Of a stretch of 64,000 bases of DNA, positions 33,748 through 41,541 are shown piece by piece. This stretch comes from Mesorhizobium sp. (lineage in GTDB: Bacteria > Pseudomonadota > Alphaproteobacteria > Rhizobiales > Rhizobiaceae). The stretch spans positions 192,549 to 256,548 of the forward strand of contig NZ_SUHQ01000001.1 in the NCBI RefSeq assembly GCF_004962245.1, in the 5' to 3' direction. The notes beneath the pieces were generated by a model. The model was not told the DNA's origin. It searched no databases and was given only the letters and a program-made list of their open reading frames with translations. The translations under genes and the position numbers were made by a program. How positions within the stretch are numbered: the first letter of the stretch is position 1; every line of letters begins with the position of its first letter.

Positions 33748-35205
33748 TCAGAGGCCGAGGCCGCCGATGCAGACATATTTGGTGTCGAGATAGTCCTCGA
33801 TGCCCTGATGTCCGCCTTCCTTGCCGAGGCCCGATTCCTTGACGCCGCCGAACGGCGCCTCAGGCGTGGTGATCAGGCCTTCGTTCACGCCGACCATGCC
33901 GTATTTCAGCCCTTCCATGACCCGGAAGGCGCGGCCGAGATCGCCGGTGTAGAAATAGCAGGCGAGACCGAATTCGGTGTCGTTGGCGAGTGCGATCGCT
34001 TCTTCTTCGGTTTCGAACTTGAACACGGGTGCTACCGGGCCAAAGATCTCTTCCTTCATAAAGCGCATCTTCGGCGTCGCATCGGCGATCACCGTCGGCT
34101 GGAAGAACGAGCCGCCCAGCGCGTGGCGCTTGCCGCCGGCGACGATCTTGCCGCCCTTGGCGGTGGCGTCGGCGATCAGTTCCTCGACCTTTTCCACCGC
34201 CTTCTCGTCGATCAGCGGCCCCTGCTGGACGCCATCCTCGAGGCCGGAACCGACCTTCAGACCGTTGCTGGCGGCGGCGAGCTTTTCGACAAACTTGTCA
34301 TAAACGCCAGACTGAACCAGGAAGCGGTTGGTGCAGACGCAGGTCTGGCCGGAATTGCGGTATTTGGCGGTGATCGCGCCAGCGACGGCACGCTCGATGT
34401 CGGCGTCGTCGAACACGAGGAACGGCGCGTTGCCGCCAAGCTCCATCGACACTTTCTTCACGGTCGTCGACGACTTCTGGATCAGGATCTTGCCGACTTC
34501 AGTCGAGCCGGTGAAGGTGATCTTCTTGACCAGCGGGTTGGCGCAGATCTCATCGCCGATCTCACCGGCGGCGCCCGTCAGGATGTTGATGACGCCCTTG
34601 GGGAAGCCGACCTCCTCGGCGAGCGCACCCCAGGCGAGGCCTGAATAAGGCGTCTGCGACGCCGGCTTGACGACGGCGGTGCAGCCTGCGGCAAGCGCCG
34701 GGCCGAGCTTGCGGGCCAGCATCGAGGACGGGAAATTCCAAGGCGTGATGGCGGCGATGACGCCGACCGGCTCCTTGGTCACCAGGATGCGGCGGTCCGC
34801 CCAGGGCGACGGCACGACGTCGCCATAGGTGCGGCGGCCTTCTTCGGCGAACCACAGGATGTAGGACGCCGCCGAACCGATCTCGCCCTTCGATTCGAAC
34901 AGCGACTTGCCCTGCTCGATGGTGAGCAGCTCGGCCAGCACGTCCTGATTGTCCATCATCGCGTCATGCAGCTTGCGCAACAGCTTCGAACGCTCGAGCG
35001 CGGTGGTCTTGCGCCATGTCTTGAAGGCGGCGTCGGCGGCTTCGATGGCGCGGCGCGTCTCGACCTTGCCCGACTTCGGCACGGTGCCGATCTTGAGGCC
35101 GGTGGCCGGATTGTTGACGTCGACCGTCTGGCCGCTGTCGGCCTGCACCCACTCGCCGTTGATGAGATTGGCCTGGCGCATGAAATGGCTGGTTTTCTGA
35201 AGCAT
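33748..35205 (-). CDS. gabD: NAD(P)-dependent succinate-semialdehyde dehydrogenase family protein
   Basis: The 485-aa aldehyde dehydrogenase has the coenzyme motif 'ITPWNFPSSMLARKLGPALA', the glycine motif 'FTGSTEVGK' (231-239), general base Glu255 in 'MELGGNAPF' and nucleophile Cys289 in 'NSGQTCVCTNR'. The pattern is that of GabD, which oxidises succinate semialdehyde to succinate in GABA breakdown. Related enzymes oxidise alpha-ketoglutarate semialdehyde from pentose degradation, and the adjacent mutarotase makes that alternative worth keeping. The start is ATG 35205. About 200 bp separate it from the AEC gene, with no clear signal. Confidence 0.93.
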   Translation of the reverse strand: MLQKTSHFMRQANLINGEWVQADSGQTVDVNNPATGLKIGTVPKSGKVETRRAIEAADAAFKTWRKTTALERSKLLRKLHDAMMDNQDVLAELLTIEQGKSLFESKGEIGSAASYILWFAEEGRRTYGDVVPSPWADRRILVTKEPVGVIAAITPWNFPSSMLARKLGPALAAGCTAVVKPASQTPYSGLAWGALAEEVGFPKGVINILTGAAGEIGDEICANPLVKKITFTGSTEVGKILIQKSSTTVKKVSMELGGNAPFLVFDDADIERAVAGAITAKYRNSGQTCVCTNRFLVQSGVYDKFVEKLAAASNGLKVGSGLEDGVQQGPLIDEKAVEKVEELIADATAKGGKIVAGGKRHALGGSFFQPTVIADATPKMRFMKEEIFGPVAPVFKFETEEEAIALANDTEFGLACYFYTGDLGRAFRVMEGLKYGMVGVNEGLITTPEAPFGGVKESGLGKEGGHQGIEDYLDTKYVCIGGLGL

Positions 35206-35409
35206 GGTCTAGCCTCCGTTCGGCGCACTGACGGGCCGGTATCTGGATTTCTTTGGTGGGCGTGCGCACTGGCATCGATGCCGGCACGCCTGGAGCCACT
35301 GCTCTTTACCTAGGGCAAGCCCCGCAATCAATCGCAAGATGGCATATAGGGTTTGGGCCAGCGTAGGGCGAGGTCAACTTGCGCTCAAGTTTGCCATCCG
35401 AAGACATTG

Positions 35410-36357
35410 CTATCCAAAGACATAGACGACCACCGTCAGCCAGAAAGCCGTGGTGACGACCGCGCAGGCGGTGGCGATGGTCATCTGGTTCGACGCCAAC
35501 GCCTGGCCGGTTCCGAACTGCGTGGCAATCAGGTAGGAATTGACCCCCGATGGCAGCGCGGAAGCCACGACCGCCACCTTTGCCGACAGCGGCGGCAGGC
35601 CCAACAGCCAGACCAGGCCGAGCACAACGGCCGGCATCAGAAACAGCTTCAGCGCCGACAGCGCCAGCGCCGGCCGCACATTGCCGGAGATGCCGAAACG
35701 GCACAGGCCAAGCCCCATGGCGAACAACGCGACCGGTCCGGCGATGTTGGCTAGCGCATCGACCAGCCGGACGGCCAGCGCTGGCAGTGGCAGGTCGGCT
35801 ATACGCCATACCCATCCGGCCATGATGCCGATGATCAGCGGATTGGAGAACATCTTTCGAAAGAAGCTCCGGATGACGCGGAGCGGATGCACGTGCTCAT
35901 CACGGCGGCCAAAAATTTCAAACAGGATGATCGACGCCATGATCATCGTCGGCAGATGCACGGAGATCAGCAGCGACAGCACCTCGAATCCACTTGGCCC
36001 GAATGTGCCAAGGACGAATGGGATGCCGAGCAGGACGAGATTGGAAAAAGCCGACGACACGCCGCCGACGACCCCGGCACGCGCATCGCGCCCGAACACC
36101 CGCGTGGTGACCAGATGGCCCGCGGCCCACGTGACTGCCGCCGCCGCGAAATAGGCCCCCCAGAACAACCAGGGCGCGGAGCCATGGAAATCGGCGTTGA
36201 CCATGGTGCGGAACAGAAGCAGCGGCATCGCCACCCCGACGGCGAATTCGGCGATGGCCTCGCCCGCCTCGGCCTTCAGATAGCCGGTAAGCCCGGCCAG
36301 ATAGCCGAGCGCGACAAGGCCGAAGACAAAAAGGACCGTTTCGATGAGTGGAGACAT
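35410..36357 (-). CDS. AEC-family (auxin efflux carrier-like) transporter
   Basis: The 315-aa membrane protein has about ten helices in two inverted halves. Typical AEC segments are 'FGLVALGYLAGLTGYLKAEA', 'ISVHLPTMIMASIIL', 'NPLIIGIMAGWVWR' and 'ASALPSGVNSYLIATQFG'. AGGAG precedes ATG 36357 (MSPLIETVLF); the frame to 36393 is not needed. Bacterial members carry malate, malonate or other small acids. The substrate here is unknown. Confidence 0.88.
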   Translation of the reverse strand: MSPLIETVLFVFGLVALGYLAGLTGYLKAEAGEAIAEFAVGVAMPLLLFRTMVNADFHGSAPWLFWGAYFAAAAVTWAAGHLVTTRVFGRDARAGVVGGVSSAFSNLVLLGIPFVLGTFGPSGFEVLSLLISVHLPTMIMASIILFEIFGRRDEHVHPLRVIRSFFRKMFSNPLIIGIMAGWVWRIADLPLPALAVRLVDALANIAGPVALFAMGLGLCRFGISGNVRPALALSALKLFLMPAVVLGLVWLLGLPPLSAKVAVVASALPSGVNSYLIATQFGTGQALASNQMTIATACAVVTTAFWLTVVVYVFG

Positions 36358-36480
36358 TTTTCTCCTGATAGGCGAGCCGGGATCGCAGCGCAATCGCCCC
36401 GCTTCGCCAAAACGGCCCGCGCCGCAAGCAACCAGGGCTTGGTCATGCCTTGTCTTTCAACTGAGTTTGCCGTCCCTATA

Positions 36481-36516
36481 TGCCGGTCACCGGAACCCAC
36501 CTGCCGGTCACCGGAA
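36481..36516 (+). repeat. Two copies of TGCCGGTCACCGGAA before the phosphatase gene
   Basis: TGCCGGTCACCGGAA occurs at 36481-36495 and 36502-36516, a 21-nt period equal to two helical turns. Each copy contains the palindrome CCGGTCACCGG. The second copy ends 11 nt before the ATG of the histidine phosphatase gene and overlaps its leader. The geometry suggests tandem operator sites, but the binding protein is unknown. Confidence 0.55.
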
Positions 36517-36527
36517 AAGGACATCTG

Positions 36528-37076
36528 ATGCTTCGATTTGTGCTGGCGCTATTGCTGCTCGTCATTCCCGCCGCCGCAAATGCGACTGAAGCCGGCTGGG
36601 CATTGTTGCGCGACGGCGGACATGTGGTGCTGCTTCGCCATGCCATGGTCACCGGCACCACCGATGCGGCGAATTTCGACATCGAGAAATGCGCGACCCA
36701 GGTCAACCTCTCGGTGCGCGGCAAGCAGCAGGCGCGCAAAATCGGCGCGCTGTTCGGCGCCCGCGCGGCACCGATCGAGCGTATGCTGTCCAGCCGCTAT
36801 TGCCGCTGTCTCGACACCGCCCGCATCGCTTTCAGAGAAGAGCCCGAGCCCTTCGCGCCGCTTGACCTGTTGAAGACCGACGCGAGCGAGAAAGCCGCCC
36901 AGCTCGCCGCGGTCATGGACGAGATCCGCGCTTATTCCGGCTCCGACAATCTGGTCATGGTCACCCATCTGGAAAACATCATGGCCCTCACCGGCATCTC
37001 GCCGCGCGAAGGCGAAGCCGTGATCGTCGAGCCGCAAGGCGACGGCCTGCGTGTGCTCGGCCGCGTCACCTTTTAG
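36528..37076 (+). CDS. Exported histidine phosphatase (phosphoglycerate mutase-like)
   Basis: The 182-aa protein has a signal peptide ('MLRFVLALLLLVIPAAANA') and a histidine-phosphatase domain with the phospho-histidine motif 'VVLLRHAMV'. 'SSRYCRCLDTARIAF' and the second catalytic His in 'VMVTHLENIMALTGIS' follow. It probably dephosphorylates a small molecule in the periplasm. AAGGAC precedes ATG 36528; the open frame starts earlier at 36480 but lacks support. Confidence 0.88.
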   Translation: MLRFVLALLLLVIPAAANATEAGWALLRDGGHVVLLRHAMVTGTTDAANFDIEKCATQVNLSVRGKQQARKIGALFGARAAPIERMLSSRYCRCLDTARIAFREEPEPFAPLDLLKTDASEKAAQLAAVMDEIRAYSGSDNLVMVTHLENIMALTGISPREGEAVIVEPQGDGLRVLGRVTF

Positions 37077-37114
37077 AAGCGAGAATATCAAACTCTCGAG
37101 GCGCTCAACTTAAC

Positions 37115-37468
37115 CTAAGGATATTTTGTTGTGGCCGGAGGGCTCGGATCTCCCTCGAGTTCCTTCGGCAATGGCAAACTTGAACACCGCGAATGTATTT
37201 TGCGGGCGTATATCTTTCGCTCCTTTTGCTCGTGCTCTTTGATGGCTGCTGCGAGCCCTAATCCGTAAGGGCCGAGGAAGATGCCGGTCCCCCAACCGGG
37301 ATGCTCTTTTTCGCGAGCATCATAGTCCGAAGCCTCAACACGGGCCTGTTGACATTCCGGCGATACCCACTTCGGATCTTGCTTCGAAAGCGACACTCCA
37401 TAATCGACCGGAGAGCTCACACATCCAGTTGCTGCCGTGGCCAACGCGACTAACACTGCAAGTCTCAT
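37115..37468 (-). CDS. Small predicted lipoprotein of unknown function
   Basis: The 117-aa protein starts at ATG 37468 with 'MRLAVLVALATAATGCVSS', a clear lipoprotein signal with the lipidated Cys at residue 16. The mature part is polar, contains 'WVSPECQQARVEASDYDARE', a glycine-rich hydrophobic patch 'GTGIFLGPYGLGLAAAI' and two further cysteines. I do not recognise a family. It is convergent with the histidine phosphatase gene. The upstream 270 bp (37469-37742) shows no gene that I can support. Confidence 0.7.
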   Translation of the reverse strand: MRLAVLVALATAATGCVSSPVDYGVSLSKQDPKWVSPECQQARVEASDYDAREKEHPGWGTGIFLGPYGLGLAAAIKEHEQKERKIYARKIHSRCSSLPLPKELEGDPSPPATTKYP

Positions 37469-37742
37469 CCCGGGTCTTCTCCAGAGCATTTTCGAGAGTA
37501 CATAGAACCCTCCTCGCTACAAGGGGGACAACTGCGATGAGGCTGGGAGAAACGCAGTTCTTGGTACCGTTGATTAACGAAAGACATGTCTGCGTCTGGC
37601 GCTTTCCGCGCGTTTAGATCAAGGGCGGCAACGCGAACTTCCCACCGCTTGCGGACTTAGAGGGCAGGCTTGGGACGACGGAGGGAGTTCCAAGTCGGAG
37701 TGGTCTCCAATTCGGTTAAGTCGCCGCCGCGATCTCCAAGCG

Positions 37743-38210
37743 TCAGATTTCACCACTAGGGCCAGCGCTCGTCCGCAGCCACGTGTCGATGCCGACCTTC
37801 CATCCCTCGATCATGCGCGCGAACGCATCCTCCGTCAGCTCGGACAGGTACGATCGTCCTGCCGTGCTCAGGGCCGTGAACGTGTAGGCAATCGACGCCT
37901 CCGTGCGCCCTTCGGCGGTCGGGCGGCAGGCCACTTCGACAAATCCGAAACGCGAATCCGGCGTAACCCGGACATAGCGGACACGATGCGCCAGCGGGTC
38001 CCAGTCCGTGCAGGCCCACAGCGTGGTCTCGTCGCCGTGGGCGGTCCGGAAGACCATGCCCTGGCGCGTCTCCCCGTCCTGTGGATGCAGAAACTCCGGG
38101 TTCCAGCCGTCCACCCACAGCGTCTCTCCGATCGGCGTGAACAATGCAAAGACGCGGTCGACCGGCCCCGAAAGCACGATGGCGTGGCTGCGCTCGATAT
38201 GGCTTGTCAT
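37743..38210 (-). CDS. SRPBCC (START-like) domain protein
   Basis: The 155-aa protein begins 'HIERSHAIVLSGPVDRVFAL' and 'TPIGETLWVDGWNPEFLHP', typical of the Bet v 1/SRPBCC fold that binds hydrophobic ligands in a deep pocket. It ends with a long amphipathic helix ('LTEDAFARMIEGWKVGIDTW'). Its ATG overlaps the stop of the upstream ribbon-helix-helix gene (ATGA), so the two are translationally coupled. Its ligand is unknown. The coupling suggests that its expression is set by the upstream repressor. Confidence 0.83.
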   Translation of the reverse strand: MTSHIERSHAIVLSGPVDRVFALFTPIGETLWVDGWNPEFLHPQDGETRQGMVFRTAHGDETTLWACTDWDPLAHRVRYVRVTPDSRFGFVEVACRPTAEGRTEASIAYTFTALSTAGRSYLSELTEDAFARMIEGWKVGIDTWLRTSAGPSGEI

Positions 38211-38461
38211 CCGCCCTCCCCGCCGGTTTCCGCCAGACGGTGGCTGTCCGCCGCGCCAAGCTCCAGCCCGTAGATCCGCTTCAACTGGCTGATCGTTTCC
38301 AGGGTCGCCGGGGAAAACGGCGTCCGGCCTTCGAAGGCATGCAGCACGATGCCCTCGATGAGATCACCCAGGCTCATGTCGCGGTGTTCGGCCAGGGCCT
38401 TGAGCACCTTCACCAATTTTTTTTCCAGGCGCACCCCGGTCTGCACGCGTTCTATGGTCAT
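38207..38461 (-). CDS. Ribbon-helix-helix-type regulator
   Basis: The protein of about 84 aa has a short beta strand and two helices at its N-terminus ('IERVQTGVRLEKKLVKVLKA', 'MSLGDLIEGIVLHAFEG'), as in CopG/Arc-type repressors. A C-terminal helix ('FSPATLETISQLKRIYGLEL') follows. The start is ATG 38461 or ATG 38476; the latter lies inside a palindrome that may be its operator. It overlaps the SRPBCC gene by 4 nt. DNA binding and autoregulation are inferred from fold and context. Confidence 0.75.
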   Translation of the reverse strand: MTIERVQTGVRLEKKLVKVLKALAEHRDMSLGDLIEGIVLHAFEGRTPFSPATLETISQLKRIYGLELGAADSHRLAETGGEGG

Positions 38462-38468
38462 GGATTTA

Positions 38469-38490
38469 TGTACCATGGTACATTGGTACG
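38469..38490. promoter_or_regulatory. Palindrome TGTACCATGGTACA at the RHH gene start
   Basis: TGTACCATGGTACA (38469-38482) is a perfect 14-bp palindrome, followed by a third GGTAC half-site at 38485-38489. It spans the alternative RHH start codon. Closely spaced GGTAC/GTACC half-sites are what a dimer-of-dimers ribbon-helix-helix repressor would bind, so this is a candidate autoregulatory operator. Confidence 0.55.
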
Positions 38491-38504
38491 TTCAATAACC
38501 TAAA

Positions 38505-38578
38505 ATGGGATGGTTGCGGCATATCGCCGGGAGGGATTGCCGGCGGCCCTTCTTGCGTTCGCCAAGTAACCATCCCAT
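38505..38578 (+). promoter_or_regulatory. Inverted repeat in the acpXL leader
   Basis: ATGGGATGGTT (38505-38515) is perfectly repeated in inverted orientation as AACCATCCCAT (38568-38578), about 100 nt before the acpXL start codon. The 52-nt loop contains a GCCGG...CCGGC stem. It is either a structured leader or a pair of operator half-sites for the VLCFA operon. Confidence 0.4.
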
Positions 38579-38679
38579 CTGCGCCCGGCGCATCAGGCCT
38601 TTTCCTGCCCGGAAAAACCGATTAGACAGCGCGCAAACACATGCGGACAGATTCCGCCCGCAACCCGAAGGAAAAGCCG

Positions 38680-38964
38680 TTGTCCACCACGTTCGACAAA
38701 GTCGCCAAGATCATCGCCGACACCAGTGAGATCGATATCGACACGATCACCCCTGAAAGCCACACCATCGACGATCTCGGCATCGACAGCCTCGACTTCC
38801 TCGACATCGTCTTTGCCATCGACAAGGAATTCGGCATCAAGGTGCCACTGGAAAAGTGGACGCAAGAGGTCAATGACGGCAAGGCCTCGACCGACGATTA
38901 CTTCGTCATGAAGAACCTGTGTACCAAGATCGACGCTCTGGTCGCGGCCAAGAACGTCGCCTGA
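38680..38964 (+). CDS. acpXL: Acyl carrier protein AcpXL (lipid A VLCFA carrier)
   Basis: The 94-aa carrier matches rhizobial AcpXL almost throughout ('[18 protein letters not shown]', '[18 protein letters not shown]'). The phosphopantetheine is carried on Ser in 'GIDSLDF'. AcpXL holds the growing 27-hydroxyoctacosanoyl chain of lipid A. The start is TTG 38680: AAGGA lies 8 nt upstream and the family begins exactly here; the longer ATG frame from 38641 adds an unrelated tail. It heads the operon of five genes, with the next gene 16 nt after its stop. Confidence 0.95.
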   Translation: MSTTFDKVAKIIADTSEIDIDTITPESHTIDDLGIDSLDFLDIVFAIDKEFGIKVPLEKWTQEVNDGKASTDDYFVMKNLCTKIDALVAAKNVA

Positions 38965-38980
38965 CCCACAACAGCCGCCC

Positions 38981-40168
38981 ATGAGCCCCCACCACGTCGT
39001 CATCACAGGCATCGGCCTTGTCTCTTCGCTGGGAGAAGGTCCGGATGCGCATTGGCGCAAACTCGTCCAGCCGGGCCTCGAACCCGTGCTCGAAGCCACG
39101 CGCTTCCGGCCTTACACCGTTCACCCGCTGCCGGAGATCGACTGGAACCTGCAGATCGCCAAGCGCGGCGACCAGCGGCAGATGGAAACCTGGCAGAGGC
39201 TGGGCACCTATGCCGCCGGCATGGCGCTGGACGACGCCGGCATCAAGGGCAACGACGAACTCTGCACGACCATGGACATGGTGGTGGCTGCCGGCGGCGG
39301 CGAGCGCGACGAGACAGTCGACGCCGACATTCTCGCAGCCTCCGAAAGCCGCAACGACCGCGACGTGCTGCTCAACGAGAAACTGACCACCGAATTGCGG
39401 CCGACGCTGTTTCTGGCGCAGCTTTCCAACCTGCTCGCCGGCAACATCTCGATCGTCCACAAGGTAACGGGATCGTCGCGCACCTTCATGGGCGAGGAAG
39501 GTGCGGGCGTCGCCGCCGTCGAGACAGCCGCCGCGCGCATCCGTTCCGGTCAGTCGACGCACATACTGGTTGGCGGCGCCTTCCAGACCGAACATTCCGA
39601 CATGCTGCTTGGCTATGAGCTGGCCGGCTACCTGCATCGCGGTCCCTGGAAGCCGGTCTGGCAGAGACAGGGCGCCGAGGGCGGCGGCGTGGTGACCGGA
39701 TCCGGCGGCGCGTTTCTCGTCCTGGAACAGCGCGAACACGCGATCAGCCGCGGACGAAAGATCTATGCCGAACTCGGCCCGGTCTTATCCGGACGCGCCA
39801 GACGGCGGCAGGGCGAGCTCGATGCCGGAATTGCCGCGCTGCTCAGGCAGGCAGCATTGCCGAGCGGCGAGTTGCTGGCGATTTCAGGCGCTTCGGGTGC
39901 CCATGCCGCAACTGCCGCCGAGAAATCGGCGCTCGACGCCAATCCGGCGATTGCCGCACGCGGCTTTTCGACGCTGACCGGCCACATGAAGGAGGCACAG
40001 TTTCCCTTCGCCGTGGCGCTGGCGGCACTGGCTGTCGAGCACGAGGCCGCCTGCCCTGTGTTTGACGCCGCCAACGAGAGGCCGTTCAACGGCATTCCGA
40101 AAACCGTCCTTGCAACGGCGATCGGCTATCACCAATTCGAGGGCATGGCGTTGGTCAACGCCGCCTAA
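38981..40168 (+). CDS. fabF2XL: Ketosynthase-like protein FabF2XL lacking the active-site Cys
   Basis: The 395-aa protein has the thiolase fold of beta-ketoacyl-ACP synthases ('VVITGIGLVSSLGEG', 'GVVTGSGGAFLVLEQREHA'). The nucleophile position reads 'SSRTFMGEEGAG', with Met170 where active synthases have Cys in 'TACASG'. The first catalytic His motif ('AHGTST') is replaced by 'GASGAHAAT', while 'TGHMKEAQ' keeps the second His. It can hardly condense on its own. The likely role is a partner of the next synthase, as in chain-length-factor pairs. It occupies the fabF2XL position of rhizobial VLCFA clusters. Confidence 0.88.
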   Translation: MSPHHVVITGIGLVSSLGEGPDAHWRKLVQPGLEPVLEATRFRPYTVHPLPEIDWNLQIAKRGDQRQMETWQRLGTYAAGMALDDAGIKGNDELCTTMDMVVAAGGGERDETVDADILAASESRNDRDVLLNEKLTTELRPTLFLAQLSNLLAGNISIVHKVTGSSRTFMGEEGAGVAAVETAAARIRSGQSTHILVGGAFQTEHSDMLLGYELAGYLHRGPWKPVWQRQGAEGGGVVTGSGGAFLVLEQREHAISRGRKIYAELGPVLSGRARRRQGELDAGIAALLRQAALPSGELLAISGASGAHAATAAEKSALDANPAIAARGFSTLTGHMKEAQFPFAVALAALAVEHEAACPVFDAANERPFNGIPKTVLATAIGYHQFEGMALVNAA

Positions 40169-40233
40169 AACGTCGGGGCGAAGCGGTTTCGGATGAATCC
40201 GCTGCTCCAACAAAGAACGGTCAGGATAAAAAT

Positions 40234-41505
40234 ATGGCCAATCTGAACGATCACATGGGCAGGCCGATAGTCGCCGTCACCGGCATCGGCGTGGTGACGT
40301 CGCTGGGCGTCGGCAAGGCCGACAATTGGGCAGCGCTCACCGCCGGCAAGTCCGGCATTCATCCGATCACCCGCTTTCCGGTCGACCATCTGAGCACCCG
40401 CATCTCCGGCATGGTCGATTTCCTGGCGTCGAGCTCGAAGGGCGCCAGTCCCCTCACCTACGAACTGGCCGAGAGCGCCGCACAGGAAGCGATCGCGGAA
40501 TCGGGCCTTGATTCAGGCGACTTCGGCGGACCGCTTTTCCTCGCCTCGCCGCCGGTCGAACTCGACTGGAGCGAGCGCTTTTCGCTCTACAATTCCGACA
40601 GCCAAGACATCGGCGCCGAACGGCTGCTTCGGGTGGCGCGGAGTTTGAAGGAGCTCGATATTTTCGAGACCACCCAGTTCGGTTCGATCGCAGACCGGCT
40701 CGCCGACCGCTTGGGCACGCGCGGCCTGCCGATCACCCTGTCGACGGCTTGCGCCTCGGGCGCCACCGCAATCCAGCTCGGCGTCGAGGCGATCCGCCGC
40801 GGCGAATGCGACCGGGCGCTGTCGATCGGCGCCGACGGCTCGGCAACCGCGGAGGCGCTGATCCGGTTCTCGTTGCTTTCCGCGCTCACGACGCACAACG
40901 ACATCCCCGAAAAGGCATCCAAGCCGTTCTCCAGGGATCGCGACGGCTTCGTGCTGGCCGAGGGCTCGGGCGCGCTTGTGCTGGAATCGCTAGAGGCCGC
41001 ACTGGCCCGGGGCGCGACTATTCTCGGCATCCTGCGCGGCTGCGGCGAGAAGGCTGACGACTTCCATCGCACCCGCTCGAAGCCCGACGCTTCGCCGGCG
41101 ACCGCCGCGGTTCGCGCCGCTCTGGCCGATGCCGGCTTGAGCGAGGATGAGATCGATTATGTCAACGCCCATGGCACCTCGACGCCGGAAAACGACAAGA
41201 TGGAACATCTGTCGCTGTCGACCGTGTTCGGCGAGCGGACCGGCTCGATGCCGATCTCGTCGAACAAGTCGATGATCGGCCACACGCTATCGGCGGCCGG
41301 CGCGGTCGAGGCCGCGTTTTCGCTGATGACCATGCGCGAAAGTGTCATCCCGCCGACCATCAATTACGACAATCCCGATCCGGCGATCGTGCTCGACGTG
41401 GTGCCGAACAAGAAGCGCAACGCCGAGGTCCGCACTGTTTTGTCCAACTCCTTCGGCTTCGGCGGCCAGAACACCTGCCTTGTCATGGCGCGGGAACCGG
41501 TCTAA
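40234..41505 (+). CDS. fabF1XL: Beta-ketoacyl-ACP synthase FabF1XL (VLCFA elongation)
   Basis: The 423-aa FabF-type synthase has a full catalytic set: Cys173 in 'STACASGATAI', His in 'VNAHGTSTPEND' and His in 'SNKSMIGHTLSAAGAVEAA'. 'NSFGFGGQN' closes the active site. It would condense malonyl-ACP with a long acyl chain on AcpXL to build the C28 chain of lipid A. ATG 40234 is 65 nt after the previous stop, with AGGAT upstream. The Cys-less synthase next door is its likely subunit. Confidence 0.93.
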   Translation: MANLNDHMGRPIVAVTGIGVVTSLGVGKADNWAALTAGKSGIHPITRFPVDHLSTRISGMVDFLASSSKGASPLTYELAESAAQEAIAESGLDSGDFGGPLFLASPPVELDWSERFSLYNSDSQDIGAERLLRVARSLKELDIFETTQFGSIADRLADRLGTRGLPITLSTACASGATAIQLGVEAIRRGECDRALSIGADGSATAEALIRFSLLSALTTHNDIPEKASKPFSRDRDGFVLAEGSGALVLESLEAALARGATILGILRGCGEKADDFHRTRSKPDASPATAAVRAALADAGLSEDEIDYVNAHGTSTPENDKMEHLSLSTVFGERTGSMPISSNKSMIGHTLSAAGAVEAAFSLMTMRESVIPPTINYDNPDPAIVLDVVPNKKRNAEVRTVLSNSFGFGGQNTCLVMAREPV

Positions 41506-41541
41506 GCGAGCGCTTTCCGCTCAACAGAACCGACTGGCTCC

